Shown: piece by piece, positions 10,323-18,055 of the stretch
How positions within the stretch are numbered: the stretch's first letter is position 1
Layout of the letters: every line of letters begins with the position of its first letter
DNA from: Rathayibacter sp. VKM Ac-2857
Lineage (GTDB): Bacteria > Actinomycetota > Actinomycetes > Actinomycetales > Microbacteriaceae
Assembly: GCF_013205025.1 (NCBI RefSeq)
Contig: NZ_JABMLE010000004.1
Location: forward strand, 62,001-126,000
Direction of reading: 5' to 3'
Length of the DNA stretch: 64,000 bases
The notes under the pieces: model-generated
Told to the model about the DNA's origin: nothing
The model's database searches: none
What the model saw: the letters and a program-made list of their open reading frames with translations, nothing else
Position numbers and translations under genes: made by a program

Positions 10323-10435
10323 CCCGCGCTCATGCCGTCGAGTAGCCCCGTCCTCATGCCGCCGAGTAGCCCGGTCCTCATGCCGTCGAGTAGCCGCACC
10401 AGGCCGTCCTCATGCTGGTCGAGCAGCCCCGTCCT
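10314..10435 (+). repeat. Tandem array of truncated repeat half-units
   Basis: Five successive copies of GTCGAGYAGCC followed by a CATGC-like end run directly into a full element, with a spacing of about 24-32 bp. They look like slippage or recombination copies of the outer end of the palindromic repeat family. Confidence 0.8.
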
Positions 10436-10544
10436 CATGCTGGTCGAGTAGCCCCGCAGGGGCGTATCGAGACCCACCGTCGCCCGCACTACTGCCCAAG
10501 GCGGATCTCGATACGCCCGCTGCGCGGCCTACTCGATCAGCATG
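10436..10544 (+). repeat. Palindromic intergenic repeat, full copy (109 bp)
   Basis: The left end is CATGCTGGTCGAGTAG and the right end CTACTCGATCAGCATG, an imperfect terminal inverted repeat. Each arm carries an inner hairpin (GCCCCGCAGGGGC on the left) and the motif GTATCGAGACCC or its complement. The interior between the arms is about 20 bp shorter than in the other full copies. Confidence 0.9.
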
Positions 10545-10570
10545 CACTCCGCCCCCACGCAGGCCCCGGT

Positions 10571-10655
10571 GCATGTCGGTCGAGCAGCCCGTGCATGTCG
10601 GCCGAGCAGCACTTCCATGTTGGTCGAGTAGCCCCGCAGGGGCGTATCGAGACCC
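10571..10655 (+). repeat. Truncated repeat units plus one half element
   Basis: Two short units (GCATGTCGGTCGAGCAGCCC and a diverged second one) precede a half element at 10616-10655 with CATGTTGGTCGAGTAG, the GCCCCGCAGGGGC hairpin and GTATCGAGACCC. No right half is present before the next gene. Together with 10314-10544 this fills the whole 387-bp gap. Confidence 0.85.
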
Positions 10656-10709
10656 ACCCCCTCCGCACCCTCACCCTCCCGTCCGCCCGCCCGAACAAGG
10701 AGCCCTCCC

Positions 10710-11432
10710 ATGCCCCTCACCCACCCGCCCACCGCCCCCACCACGGCCACCGCCGCCCGCACCTTCGACGAGCCCGAGGGCATCGCCCCCCGCGGCACCC
10801 TCGTCGTCCTCGGCGGCCGCGGCGAGACCCCCGCCGTCTACGAGCGCTTCGGCACCCGCATCGCCCGCGACGCCTACCGCGTCCGCGCCTTCGGCGACGC
10901 GACGGCCCCCGGGGTCCGCGACGCCGCGCTCGCCGTCCTCCGCGACCCCGCGACCACCGCGCCGCTCGTGCTCGTCGGCTCCGACGCCGGCGCGGCCGTC
11001 GCCCTCGAGCTCGCCGCGTCGGAGCCGGTCGACGCCGTCGTCCTCGCCGGCCTGCCCGTGCGCGCCGAGGGCGGCGAGGGGATCGGCGAGCGGACCGCCT
11101 GCCCGAACCACGCCGGCGTCCTCGAGCGCGAGACCGACTCCGCCGCGCGCGACGCCGCCCTCCCGCCCGAGCTGCTCGCGGTCGCCGCGAGCGCCGTCGC
11201 CGTCCCGCTGCTCGCGCTGCACGGCGCGGCCGACGCGATCAGCCCGCTCGCGGAGGCGGTCGCCGTCTACCGCACCGCCCCGCGGGCCGAGATCCACGTC
11301 CTCGCCGACGGCCGCCACGACGCGCTGAACGACGCGACGCACCGCTCGGCCGCCGCGACGGTGATCCTGTTCCTCGAGCGGGTGAAGGCGTCGGCCGCCG
11401 CCGCGCCGATCATCGAGCGGGTCGCGGAGTGA
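10710..11432 (+). CDS. Alpha/beta-hydrolase with aspartate at the nucleophile position
   Basis: The 240-residue protein fits the alpha/beta-hydrolase fold. The nucleophile elbow reads GSDAG, placing Asp92 where esterases have Ser. A second acid lies in HGAADAIS (Asp175) and the catalytic His in DGRHD (His203). Asp nucleophiles are known in haloalkane and fluoroacetate dehalogenases, so a dehalogenase or C-X bond-cleaving role is possible; a non-catalytic or lyase role is also possible. AAGGAG (10697-10702) sets the start. Its stop overlaps the GTG of the FAD oxidase, so it belongs to the second half of the sulfur-type cluster. Confidence 0.75.
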   Translation: MPLTHPPTAPTTATAARTFDEPEGIAPRGTLVVLGGRGETPAVYERFGTRIARDAYRVRAFGDATAPGVRDAALAVLRDPATTAPLVLVGSDAGAAVALELAASEPVDAVVLAGLPVRAEGGEGIGERTACPNHAGVLERETDSAARDAALPPELLAVAASAVAVPLLALHGAADAISPLAEAVAVYRTAPRAEIHVLADGRHDALNDATHRSAAATVILFLERVKASAAAAPIIERVAE

Positions 11433-12811
11433 GCGCGCTCGCCCCCGCTGTCGATCCCGCTGTCGACAACGCCGACGCCCCCGCCCTCGACCCCGCCGAC
11501 GCGCCCGTCGCGATCACCGCCGACGTCCCCACCGCCGACCGCTCCGGCTGGTCGCCCGGCGGCACCCCGCTCGGCGTCGTGCGCGCCCGCACGGTCGACG
11601 ACGTCCGCGCCGCGCTCCGGCACGCCTCCGCCCACGGCATCCCCGTCGTCACCCGCGGCGCCGCCTCCGGGCTCGCCGGCGGCGCCAGCGCGGGCGAGGG
11701 CGTCCTCGTCCTCGACGTCTCGGGCCTGGACCGCATCCTCGAGATCGACCCCGTCGACGGCGTCGCCCGCGTCGAGCCGGGCGTCATCACCGCCGATCTC
11801 GATCGCGCCGCCGCCGTGCACGGCCTCCTCTACGCCCCGGACCCCGGCAGCGTCGAGATCGCGACGATCGGCGGCACCATCGCCACCAACGCCGGCGGCC
11901 TGCGCGGCGCGAAGTACGGAGTCACGCGCGACGCGGTCCTCGCGCTCGACGTCGTCCTGGCCGACGGCTCGCTCGTCCACCTCGGCCGCGACACCGTGAA
12001 GGGCGTCGTCGGCCTCGACCTCACCGCGCTCGTCGTCGGCTCCGAGGGCAGCCTCGGCGTTGTGGTCGGCGCGACCCTCCGCCTGCTGCCCCGGCCGCGA
12101 GCGACCGCGACCGCCGCCGCCTTCTTCGCCGACGTGGCCGCGGGCGCCGAAGCCGCCGTCGCCCTCGCCCGCGCAGGACTGCGCCCGAGCGTCCTCGAGC
12201 TGGTCGACGACCGCACGCTCGAGGCCATCGACGCCCTGCGCGGCTCGACCCTGGCCGGCCGCGGCGGCGCCTTCCTCCTGGTGCAGACCGACGGCTTCGG
12301 CGCCGCCGAGGAGATCGCCGAGGTGCGCGCGGTGCTCGCCGCGACCGCGCTCAGCGTCGAGACCACCCTCGACCCGGCCGAGGGCCTCGCCCTCGCGAGC
12401 GCCCGCCGTGACGCCCTGCCCGCGATCGAGGCCCGCGGCCGCGTGCTGATCGAGGACATCGCCGTGCCCCGCTCCCGCCTCGCCGAGGCGATCCGCCGCG
12501 TGCACGCGATCGCCGCGGACACCGGCGCCGACGTCTACGTCTTCGCCCACGCCGGCGACGGCAACCTCCATCCGATCATCCGCCTGCGCGACGACACGGA
12601 GCAGTCCCGCCGCCAGGCCGACACCGCGGCCGAGGCCGTCTTCGCGCTCGCCCTCGAGCTCGGCGGCACCGTCAGCGGCGAGCACGGCGTCGGCGCCCTC
12701 AAGCGCGACTGGGCCCGCCGCGAGCTCGGCCCCGACGTCGTCGCCCTGCAGCGCGCGGTGCAGCGGGTCTTCGATCCGCAGGGCATCCTGAATCCCGGTA
12801 CCGCGCTGTGA
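11429..12811 (+). CDS. FAD-linked oxidase of the glycolate/D-lactate dehydrogenase (GlcD) family
   Basis: The GTG start (GTGA overlap) gives 460 residues. An N-terminal PCMH-type FAD-binding domain includes TRGAASGLAGGA and PGSVEIATIGGTIATNAGG. The C-terminal FAD-oxidase domain contains FAHAGDGNLHPII and SGEHGVGALKRDW, which are strongly conserved in GlcD and D-lactate dehydrogenases. Such enzymes oxidise 2-hydroxy acids to 2-oxo acids. The gene downstream is a mercaptopyruvate-type sulfurtransferase, so a sulfur-bearing lactate such as 3-mercaptolactate is a tempting substrate (inference). The first 25 residues are a low-complexity Ala/Asp/Pro segment. Confidence 0.87.
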   Translation: MSALAPAVDPAVDNADAPALDPADAPVAITADVPTADRSGWSPGGTPLGVVRARTVDDVRAALRHASAHGIPVVTRGAASGLAGGASAGEGVLVLDVSGLDRILEIDPVDGVARVEPGVITADLDRAAAVHGLLYAPDPGSVEIATIGGTIATNAGGLRGAKYGVTRDAVLALDVVLADGSLVHLGRDTVKGVVGLDLTALVVGSEGSLGVVVGATLRLLPRPRATATAAAFFADVAAGAEAAVALARAGLRPSVLELVDDRTLEAIDALRGSTLAGRGGAFLLVQTDGFGAAEEIAEVRAVLAATALSVETTLDPAEGLALASARRDALPAIEARGRVLIEDIAVPRSRLAEAIRRVHAIAADTGADVYVFAHAGDGNLHPIIRLRDDTEQSRRQADTAAEAVFALALELGGTVSGEHGVGALKRDWARRELGPDVVALQRAVQRVFDPQGILNPGTAL

Positions 12812-12834
12812 GCGCACCCCTCGAGAGGACCGAC

Positions 12835-13689
12835 ATGACCACCACCCTCCGCTCCGACGTGCTCGTCACCCCCGACGAGCTGGAGGCGGCGCTCGCGTCG
12901 CCCGAGCCCCCGCTCGTCCTCGACGTGCGCTGGCGCCTCGACCGGCCCGACGGCCGCCCCGCCTACCTCGAAGGCCACGTCCCCGGTGCCGGCTACGTCG
13001 ACCTCGACCACGAGCTCGCCGCGCACGGCGCTCCGGAGGACGGCCGCCACCCCCTGCCGCCGATCGAGGTGCTGCAGGAGTCGGCGCGCCGCTGGGGACT
13101 GCGCCAGGGCCAGGCCGTCGTCGTCTACGACGACCTGAAGAACCTCTCCTCCGCCCGCGCCTGGTGGCTGCTGCGCGCCGCCGGAGTCGCCGACGTGCGC
13201 CTCCTCGACGGCTCGCTGCGCGCCTGGACCGGCTCGGGTCGTGCGTTGGAGGCCGGCCCCGTGGAGCCTGTGGGCGGGGACGTCGAGCTGGCCTACGGCG
13301 CCCTGCCGGTGCTCGACATCGACGAGGCCGCTGCGCTCCCGTCCACCGGCGTCCTCCTCGACGCCCGCGCCCCCGAGCGCTACCGCGGCGACGTCGAGCC
13401 GATCGACCCCCGCGCCGGCCACATCCCCGGCGCTCTGAACGCCCCCGCGACCGGCAACGTCGACGCCGACGGCCGCTTCCTCGACGCCGCCGTCCTGCGC
13501 GCCCGCTTCGAGGAGCTCGGCGTCCGCCCCGACGCCCCCGTCGGCGTCTACTGCGGCTCCGGAGTGACCGCCGCCGTCGACGCCGTCGCCCTCACCCTCG
13601 CCGGCTTCGCCCCCGCCCTCTACCCCGGCTCCTGGTCCCAGTGGTCGAACACGGCCGGCCGCCCCGTCGCCACGGGCCCGGACGCCTAG
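12835..13689 (+). CDS. Sulfurtransferase, two rhodanese domains (thiosulfate/3-mercaptopyruvate type)
   Basis: From ATG 12835 (GAGAGGA 6 nt upstream) the protein has 284 residues; a GTG at 12808 overlapping the previous stop is a weaker alternative. Two rhodanese domains are visible: an inactive N-terminal one (residues about 9-130, LVLDVRW) and a catalytic C-terminal one with the loop CGSGVTA (Cys240), the form seen in 3-mercaptopyruvate sulfurtransferases. It moves sulfane sulfur from thiosulfate or mercaptopyruvate to an acceptor. Its place at the end of the monooxygenase/importer cluster supports an organosulfur pathway. Confidence 0.88.
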   Translation: MTTTLRSDVLVTPDELEAALASPEPPLVLDVRWRLDRPDGRPAYLEGHVPGAGYVDLDHELAAHGAPEDGRHPLPPIEVLQESARRWGLRQGQAVVVYDDLKNLSSARAWWLLRAAGVADVRLLDGSLRAWTGSGRALEAGPVEPVGGDVELAYGALPVLDIDEAAALPSTGVLLDARAPERYRGDVEPIDPRAGHIPGALNAPATGNVDADGRFLDAAVLRARFEELGVRPDAPVGVYCGSGVTAAVDAVALTLAGFAPALYPGSWSQWSNTAGRPVATGPDA

Positions 13690-13696
13690 CCCCCTC

Positions 13697-13795
13697 CTGC
13701 TGGTCGAGCGGCGCGCAGCGCATACCCTGCCGGTCGAGCAGCGCGCAGCGCACCCCTCCTGCCGGTCGAGTAGCGCGCAGCGCGTATCGAGACCC
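13697..13795 (+). repeat. Truncated and half copies of the palindromic repeat, GCGC-hairpin variant
   Basis: Two truncated units and a half element (13758-13795) carry the inner hairpin as GCGCGCAGCGCG, where other copies have GCCCCGCAGGGGC. Pairing is kept despite the sequence change. Confidence 0.85.
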
Positions 13796-13813
13796 ACCCT
13801 CCGGGGGCCGGCC

Positions 13814-13989
13814 CCGCTTCGGGTCTCGTTGGTGAGGGAAAGGACACGGCGACGCCGCGTCATGCTGGTCGAGTAGCCCCGCAGGGGCGTATCGAGACCC
13901 GCCACCACCAGCAGAGCGGGTCTGCAGACTCGCGTTCTGACGGTGGTGGATCTCGATACGCCCGCACCGCGGGCTACTCGATCAACATG
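13814..13989 (+). repeat. Palindromic repeat, long form (47-bp extension plus 129-bp element)
   Basis: The core element spans 13861-13989 with CATGCTGGTCGAGTAG at the left and CTACTCGATCAACATG at the right. The interior contains CGGGTCTGCAGACTCG and CTGACGGTGGTGGATC. The 47 bp before it (CCGCTTCG, then GGTGAGGGAAAGGAC) match the 47 bp before the copy at 35233, so this subfamily has a longer form of about 176 bp. Confidence 0.88.
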
Positions 13990-14078
13990 ACTTTCCCCAT
14001 ACGTACTAGGTGATCTTTCCTACGAGACCCGCCCGCGACCAGAACATCTGCCGAGAGCCACTCACCGCTCATCACTCC

Positions 14079-14121
14079 GCAGAAGTCGTCGCAGCAGGCA
14101 CTCGAGCACGACGACTTCTGC
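14079..14121 (+). repeat. Second hairpin family, copy 1
   Basis: GCAGAAGTCGTCG (14079-14091) pairs perfectly with CGACGACTTCTGC (14109-14121), a 13-bp stem with a 17-nt loop. It shares the GCAGAAGT outer sequence with the two hairpins that follow. Confidence 0.75.
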
Positions 14122-14164
14122 GTACTCGCGGCCTCCCGGGCCGTCAGCGCCTCCGACACCTCCA

Positions 14165-14198
14165 AAGTTGCGGTAGTCGCGTCCGGCTACCGCAACTT
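14165..14198 (+). repeat. Second hairpin family, copy 2
   Basis: AAGTTGCGGTAG (14165-14176) pairs with CTACCGCAACTT (14187-14198), a perfect 12-bp stem with a 10-nt loop (TCGCGTCCGG). TCTGC follows on the right as in the neighbouring copies. Confidence 0.8.
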
Positions 14199-14259
14199 CT
14201 GCGGAGTCGCCGTCGCCGCGTGCGCCCGCGTCGTGCTCGCTCCGCCGCCGATTCAGCAG

Positions 14260-14293
14260 AAGTTGCGGTAGTCGCGCTCGACTACCGCAACTT
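14260..14293 (+). repeat. Second hairpin family, copy 3
   Basis: AAGTTGCGGTAGTCG (14260-14274) pairs with CGACTACCGCAACTT (14279-14293), a perfect 15-bp stem with a 4-nt loop, and is preceded by CAGCAG. It lies 37 bp past the 3' end of the flavin reductase gene on the opposite strand and could end that transcript, although there is no T-run. Confidence 0.8.
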
Positions 14294-14329
14294 TCGAGGA
14301 GTGGGATGGGGCGGCGACGCCCGCCGGCG

Positions 14330-14920
14330 TCAGCCCAGGCGGGAGTGCTCGCCGAGGTGGTGCCAGGTCCGGTTGTGGTACACCAGCGGCGCGGTGGCAT
14401 CCGAGTCGTCGGGGACGTGCGCCTCGAGGGCGTGCACGGCGACGATGGTCGACGAGCCCGCCTCCATGCGGTTGATGACGGTGCCGCGGATCCAGGCGGA
14501 CGCGCCGGGGAAGTAGGGCTCGCCGGTGGGGAGCCGGGACCAGATCGAGGTGTCGGCGAAGCGGTCGATGCCGCTGGTCGAGCCGAGGCGGGCGAGGTCG
14601 AGCTGCTCGGCGCCGAGCAGGTGCACGACGAGGGTCTCCGACGCCTGGATGGCCGGCGAGCTCGACGACGCCGAGGACAGCGAGAAGACGAACAGCGGCG
14701 GCTCGGCGCTCACGGAGAAGACGGAGGTCGCGGTCAGCGCGACCGGTCCGGTGCCCGGGTCGGCGGTGATCAGCGCGACACCCGCGGCGTGGTTGCGGAA
14801 GGCGAGCTTGAACTCCGCGGGCGAGAGCCCGGCGAAGGCGGCGTGCGGCCGGCCGTCGGCAGGCGCCGACCCGACGGACGCGGCGGTGTCGGACGCGGTG
14901 GCGAGGTTCTCACGGCTCAT
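14330..14920 (-). CDS. Flavin reductase-like, FMN-binding split-barrel protein
   Basis: From ATG 14920 (GGAG 6 nt upstream) the protein has 196 residues. It carries the split-barrel flavin-binding fold: [18 protein letters not shown], then [23 protein letters not shown], and the HALEAHV and [12 protein letters not shown] end. Such NAD(P)H:FMN reductases feed reduced flavin to two-component monooxygenases. Two such monooxygenases start the cluster at 1661-4035, so this could be their partner (inference). An in-frame ATG at 15025, 5 nt after a CATACT -10, would add 35 residues containing a Cys-Cys pair. Confidence 0.82.
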   Translation of the reverse strand: MSRENLATASDTAASVGSAPADGRPHAAFAGLSPAEFKLAFRNHAAGVALITADPGTGPVALTATSVFSVSAEPPLFVFSLSSASSSSPAIQASETLVVHLLGAEQLDLARLGSTSGIDRFADTSIWSRLPTGEPYFPGASAWIRGTVINRMEAGSSTIVAVHALEAHVPDDSDATAPLVYHNRTWHHLGEHSRLG

Positions 14921-15030
14921 CGGAGACTCCAGATCGATCGGGGATGCGGCGCGGAACGGGCCCGTCATCGCGCCGCAGCACGGCCCCTCCAGCCTGTCGC
15001 ACCGGGCGGAGTCCGTTCGCCTCATTGCGG

Positions 15031-15036
15031 AGTATG
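15031..15036 (-). promoter_or_regulatory. -10 element of the flavin reductase gene
   Basis: On the minus strand this reads CATACT, close to TANNNT, with an in-frame ATG (15025) only 5 nt after it. Transcription from here would give either a leaderless longer protein or a leader of about 100 nt before the ATG at 14920. Confidence 0.4.
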
Positions 15037-15085
15037 ACACCCCCGCCTCCGCCGCCCTCCCCCCCCGAAGCCCGAACCGCTCGTC

Positions 15086-15165
15086 CGATCTGCAGGCGAC
15101 GCGACGGCGAGAGCCCTCCCACCCGCGCACGGGGGCGGCACACCCGCCGGATCGCCTGCAGATCG
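15086..15165 (+). repeat. 14-bp perfect inverted repeat, 52-bp spacer
   Basis: CGATCTGCAGGCGA (15086-15099) recurs exactly inverted as TCGCCTGCAGATCG (15152-15165). It lies in the 319-bp gap between the divergent flavin reductase and DUF2256 genes. No protein is coded here. It could be a two-site operator bridged by looping, or a decayed mobile-element remnant. Confidence 0.65.
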
Positions 15166-15239
15166 AACACCCCCACCCCCGCGTCCGCTCGAGGCGCAAC
15201 CCGTGGCACCCCCGCCGCGCAGCGCGCAGACTCGACACC

Positions 15240-15668
15240 ATGGCCCACCGCCCCCGCGAGTCGAGCACCCGCCCCGAGAACAAGACCTGCGCCTCCTGCG
15301 GCCGCGAGATCGAGTGGCGCGCCAAGTGGGCGCGCGACTGGGAGAACGTCCGCTACTGCTCCGACGCCTGCCGCCGTCGCGGCGTCGGCCCGGAGGAGCA
15401 GCGCCTCGAGGAGGAGATCCGCACCGTCCTCCTCGCCCGCGCCGCGTCCTCCACCGCCTGCCCGTCCGAGGTCGCCCGCCGCGTCGGGGGAGAGGAGTGG
15501 CGGCCGCTGATGGAGCCGGTCCGCCGCGCCGCCCGCCGCCTCGTCGACCGCGGCGAGATCGACATCGTCCAGGGCGGGCAGATCGTCGATCCGTCGCGCG
15601 CGAAGGGCCCGATCCGCCTGCGCCGCCGCCCCGGCGGGCCCCTGTCGCCCGGCGGCGCCGCCAGCTAG
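15240..15668 (+). CDS. DUF2256/DUF3253 domain protein with a small zinc-finger-like motif
   Basis: The 142-residue protein begins with a basic tail and then [10 protein letters not shown] with CSDACRR, a four-cysteine zinc-ribbon-like DUF2256 motif (residues about 17-46). The rest ([24 protein letters not shown] to [13 protein letters not shown]) is a DUF3253 domain that resembles a winged helix. The start is preceded by CAGACT, a weak -10 7 nt away, so the mRNA may be leaderless. Its function is unknown; the fold suggests nucleic-acid or protein binding. The next gene starts 11 nt after its stop. Confidence 0.8.
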   Translation: MAHRPRESSTRPENKTCASCGREIEWRAKWARDWENVRYCSDACRRRGVGPEEQRLEEEIRTVLLARAASSTACPSEVARRVGGEEWRPLMEPVRRAARRLVDRGEIDIVQGGQIVDPSRAKGPIRLRRRPGGPLSPGGAAS

Positions 15669-15671
15669 CCT
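15666..15671 (+). promoter_or_regulatory. -10 element TAGCCT before the polymerase-domain gene
   Basis: TAGCCT overlaps the previous stop codon and ends 7 nt before ATG 15679, so the polymerase-domain gene may have its own leaderless transcript. Confidence 0.45.
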
Positions 15672-15678
15672 CGCTGAC

Positions 15679-16731
15679 ATGCCCAGCAGCGACGCCGTCG
15701 TCCTCACCGTTCCCGGACCGCACGGCGACCGGGAGGTGCGCCTCTCCAGCCCGGGCCGCGTGCTGTTCCCGGAGCCCGGCATCACCAAGCGCGAAGTGGC
15801 GGAGTACCTGATCGCGGTCGGCGAGGCCTTCGTCGCCGCCAACGGCGACCGGCCGATCTCGCTGCAGCGCTTCTCCTCCGGCATCGACGGCGACCAGTTC
15901 TTCTCGAAGAACCCGCCCAAGGGCGCCCCGGAGTACGTCCGCTCCGTCCCCGTCACCTACCCGAGCGGCCGCGTGCACCCGCAGCTCGTGATCGACGAGC
16001 CCGCCGTCGCCGTCTGGGCCGCGCAGATGAACACCCTCGTCTTCCACCCGTGGGCGTCCCGCGCCGAGGACTCCGACCGGCCCGACCAGCTCCGCATCGA
16101 CCTCGATCCGCAGCCGGGCACCGACATCGACGACGCCGTCCGCGCCGCCCACGCGCTCCGCGAGGTGCTGCGCGAGGCCGGCCTGGAGTCGTTCGTGAAG
16201 ACCTCCGGCAACCGCGGCCTGCACGTCTTCGCGCCGATCGTGCCCGAGCACGAGTTCCTCGACGTGCGGCACGCCGTCATCGCCGCCGCGCGCGAGCTGG
16301 AGCGGCGGATGCCCGAGCAGGTCACGACGGCGTGGTGGAAGGAGGAGCGCGGCGAGCGGATCTTCGTCGACTTCAACCAGGCCAACCGCGACCGCACGAT
16401 GGCCGGCGCCTACAGCCCGCGCCCGCTCGCGCACGCCCCCGTCTCCTGCCCGCTGGAGTGGGAGGAGCTGGACGGCGTCGACCCGACCGCCTTCACGATC
16501 CGCACCGTCCCCGAGCGCCTGAGCACGACCGGCGACCCCTGGGCCCGGATGCACGACGCGCCCGGCCGCCTCGACGTGCTGCTCGGCTGGTGGGAGCGCG
16601 ACCTCTCTGCGGGCCTGGGCGAGCTGCCCTTCCCGCCCGACTTCCCCAAGATGCCGGGGGAGCCGCCCCGCGTCCAGCCGAGCCGCGCGAAGAAGCCGGC
16701 GGCGGAGCCCGCGGAGGACGCCGCCGAGTAG
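15679..16731 (+). CDS. LigD-type DNA polymerase/primase domain protein (NHEJ polymerase)
   Basis: The 350-residue stand-alone protein corresponds to the polymerase domain of bacterial LigD. Visible motifs are FFSKNPPKGAPEYV, the catalytic pair in RIDLDPQPG, SGNRGLHVFAP and FVDFNQANRDRTMAGAYSPR. Such enzymes fill gaps with ribo- or deoxynucleotides at double-strand breaks and normally work with Ku and an ATP-dependent ligase. The ligase gene lies next door, convergent, with only 1 nt between the stops. No Ku gene is in the window. The last 25 residues are a Lys/Ala/Glu-rich tail. Confidence 0.9.
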   Translation: MPSSDAVVLTVPGPHGDREVRLSSPGRVLFPEPGITKREVAEYLIAVGEAFVAANGDRPISLQRFSSGIDGDQFFSKNPPKGAPEYVRSVPVTYPSGRVHPQLVIDEPAVAVWAAQMNTLVFHPWASRAEDSDRPDQLRIDLDPQPGTDIDDAVRAAHALREVLREAGLESFVKTSGNRGLHVFAPIVPEHEFLDVRHAVIAAARELERRMPEQVTTAWWKEERGERIFVDFNQANRDRTMAGAYSPRPLAHAPVSCPLEWEELDGVDPTAFTIRTVPERLSTTGDPWARMHDAPGRLDVLLGWWERDLSAGLGELPFPPDFPKMPGEPPRVQPSRAKKPAAEPAEDAAE

Positions 16732-16732
16732 T

Positions 16733-17785
16733 TCAGCCGAGCACGTCCCCCAGGTCGTACGCGGTCGGCTGCTCCAGCTGCGCGAAGGTGCACGACTCGG
16801 CGTCGCGGTCCGGCCGCCAGCGCTCGAACTGCACCGTGTGCCGGAACCGCGACCCCTCCATCTGGTCGTAGCGCACCTCGAGCACTGTCTCGGGCCGCAG
16901 CCGCACGAACGAGGTGTCGCGGCTCCCGGAGAAGCGGCTGCGCTCGCCGTCGCCGCGCACCGCCTCGCCGTCCGCGTCGCGCTCGACGACGCCGGCGAGC
17001 TCGTCGATCAGCTCGACCCGCCGCGCGTCGGTGAAGGCGGAGGCGCCGCCCACCTGCCGCAGCGTCCCGTCGGTGTCGTAGAGGCCGAGCAGCAGCGAGC
17101 CGAGCCCGGGCTTGGACGTGTGCTCGCGGTAGCCGATCGCGATCACGTCGGCCGTGCGGTGGTGCTTGACCTTCAGCATCGTCCGCTTGCCCGGCGCGTA
17201 GGGCGCGGCCAGCGGCTTCGCGATCACGCCGTCCAGCCCCGCGCCCTCGAACCGCTCCAGCCAGTCACGGGCGAGCGCCTCGTCGGCGGTGGTCCGGCCG
17301 AGGTGCACGGGCGGAGTGACGCCGTCCAGCAGCGCGCCGAGCGCCTCCCGCCGGGCCGAGTACGGCTCGTCGAGCAGGCTCCGGCCGTCCATGGCGAGCA
17401 GGTCGAAGGCGACGAGCATCGCCGGAGTCTCGGCCGCGAGCGTCGCGACGCGGCTCGCCGCGGGGTGGATCCGCTGCGAGAGCAGCTCCCAGTCGAGCCG
17501 CTGCGCGCCGCCCGGCCCGGTGGCCAGCACGATCTCGCCGTCGAGGACGCAGCCGTCGGGCAGCAGCCGGAGGAAGGCCTCGACCAGCTCGGGGAAGTAG
17601 CGCGTGAGCGGCTTGGAGCCGCGGCTGCCGATCTCGCAGACCCCGCCGGAGACGGAGACGATCGCGCGGAAGCCGTCCCACTTCGGCTCGTAGGAGTAGC
17701 CGCCGGCCACCGCGTCCTGCGCGGGCACGGCGGCGACCGCCTTGGCGAGCATCGGGGCGAGGGGGAGGGGGAACGGGAGGTCCAT
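16733..17785 (-). CDS. ATP-dependent DNA ligase (LigC/LigD ligase-domain type)
   Basis: The product has 350 residues from ATG 17785. The adenylation motif is EPKWDGFRA (Lys nucleophile about residue 34). Further nucleotidyltransferase motifs are DGEIVLA, LVAFDLLAMDG, LDGVIAKPL and MLKVKHHRTADV, followed by an OB-fold (TVLEVRYDQMEGSRFRHTVQFERWRPD). It seals DNA nicks with ATP, most likely together with the neighbouring polymerase-domain protein. It lacks any BRCT or nuclease domain. Upstream reading frame exists but has no family similarity. Confidence 0.92.
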   Translation of the reverse strand: MDLPFPLPLAPMLAKAVAAVPAQDAVAGGYSYEPKWDGFRAIVSVSGGVCEIGSRGSKPLTRYFPELVEAFLRLLPDGCVLDGEIVLATGPGGAQRLDWELLSQRIHPAASRVATLAAETPAMLVAFDLLAMDGRSLLDEPYSARREALGALLDGVTPPVHLGRTTADEALARDWLERFEGAGLDGVIAKPLAAPYAPGKRTMLKVKHHRTADVIAIGYREHTSKPGLGSLLLGLYDTDGTLRQVGGASAFTDARRVELIDELAGVVERDADGEAVRGDGERSRFSGSRDTSFVRLRPETVLEVRYDQMEGSRFRHTVQFERWRPDRDAESCTFAQLEQPTAYDLGDVLG

Positions 17786-18055
17786 CCTGCGATCATCCTC
17801 GCCGCGGCAGGGCCGGCGCATCCCTCCTCGCGCCCCTCCTCGCAGGTCTCCTCCCCGGGGTCGACCGCGTGACGAACAGATCACAAGCGCCGGCCCGGGT
17901 ACCTCCGGCGCCAGCGGATACGGAAGACTGCGCCACATGACCATGTGGGGACAGCACTGCGGAACACGCGCGACACCAGTCCGATCGGCCCGGCCGCTCC
18001 GAAGAGGTGCTGTGACCCTCGAATGTCGGAACGACGCCGGACGGAGCCGCCGCTG

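Noticed and set aside
10436-10655. CRISPR array
   Set aside because: Regularly spaced GTCGAGTAG units looked array-like, but the spacing is uneven, there are no unique spacers of constant length and the units are halves of a palindromic element. No cas gene is near.
17887-17911. Riboswitch or regulatory hairpin before the proline-rich gene
   Set aside because: GCGCCGG pairs with CCGGCGC around 11 nt, but no known riboswitch core could be recognised and a 7-bp GC stem is common by chance here.
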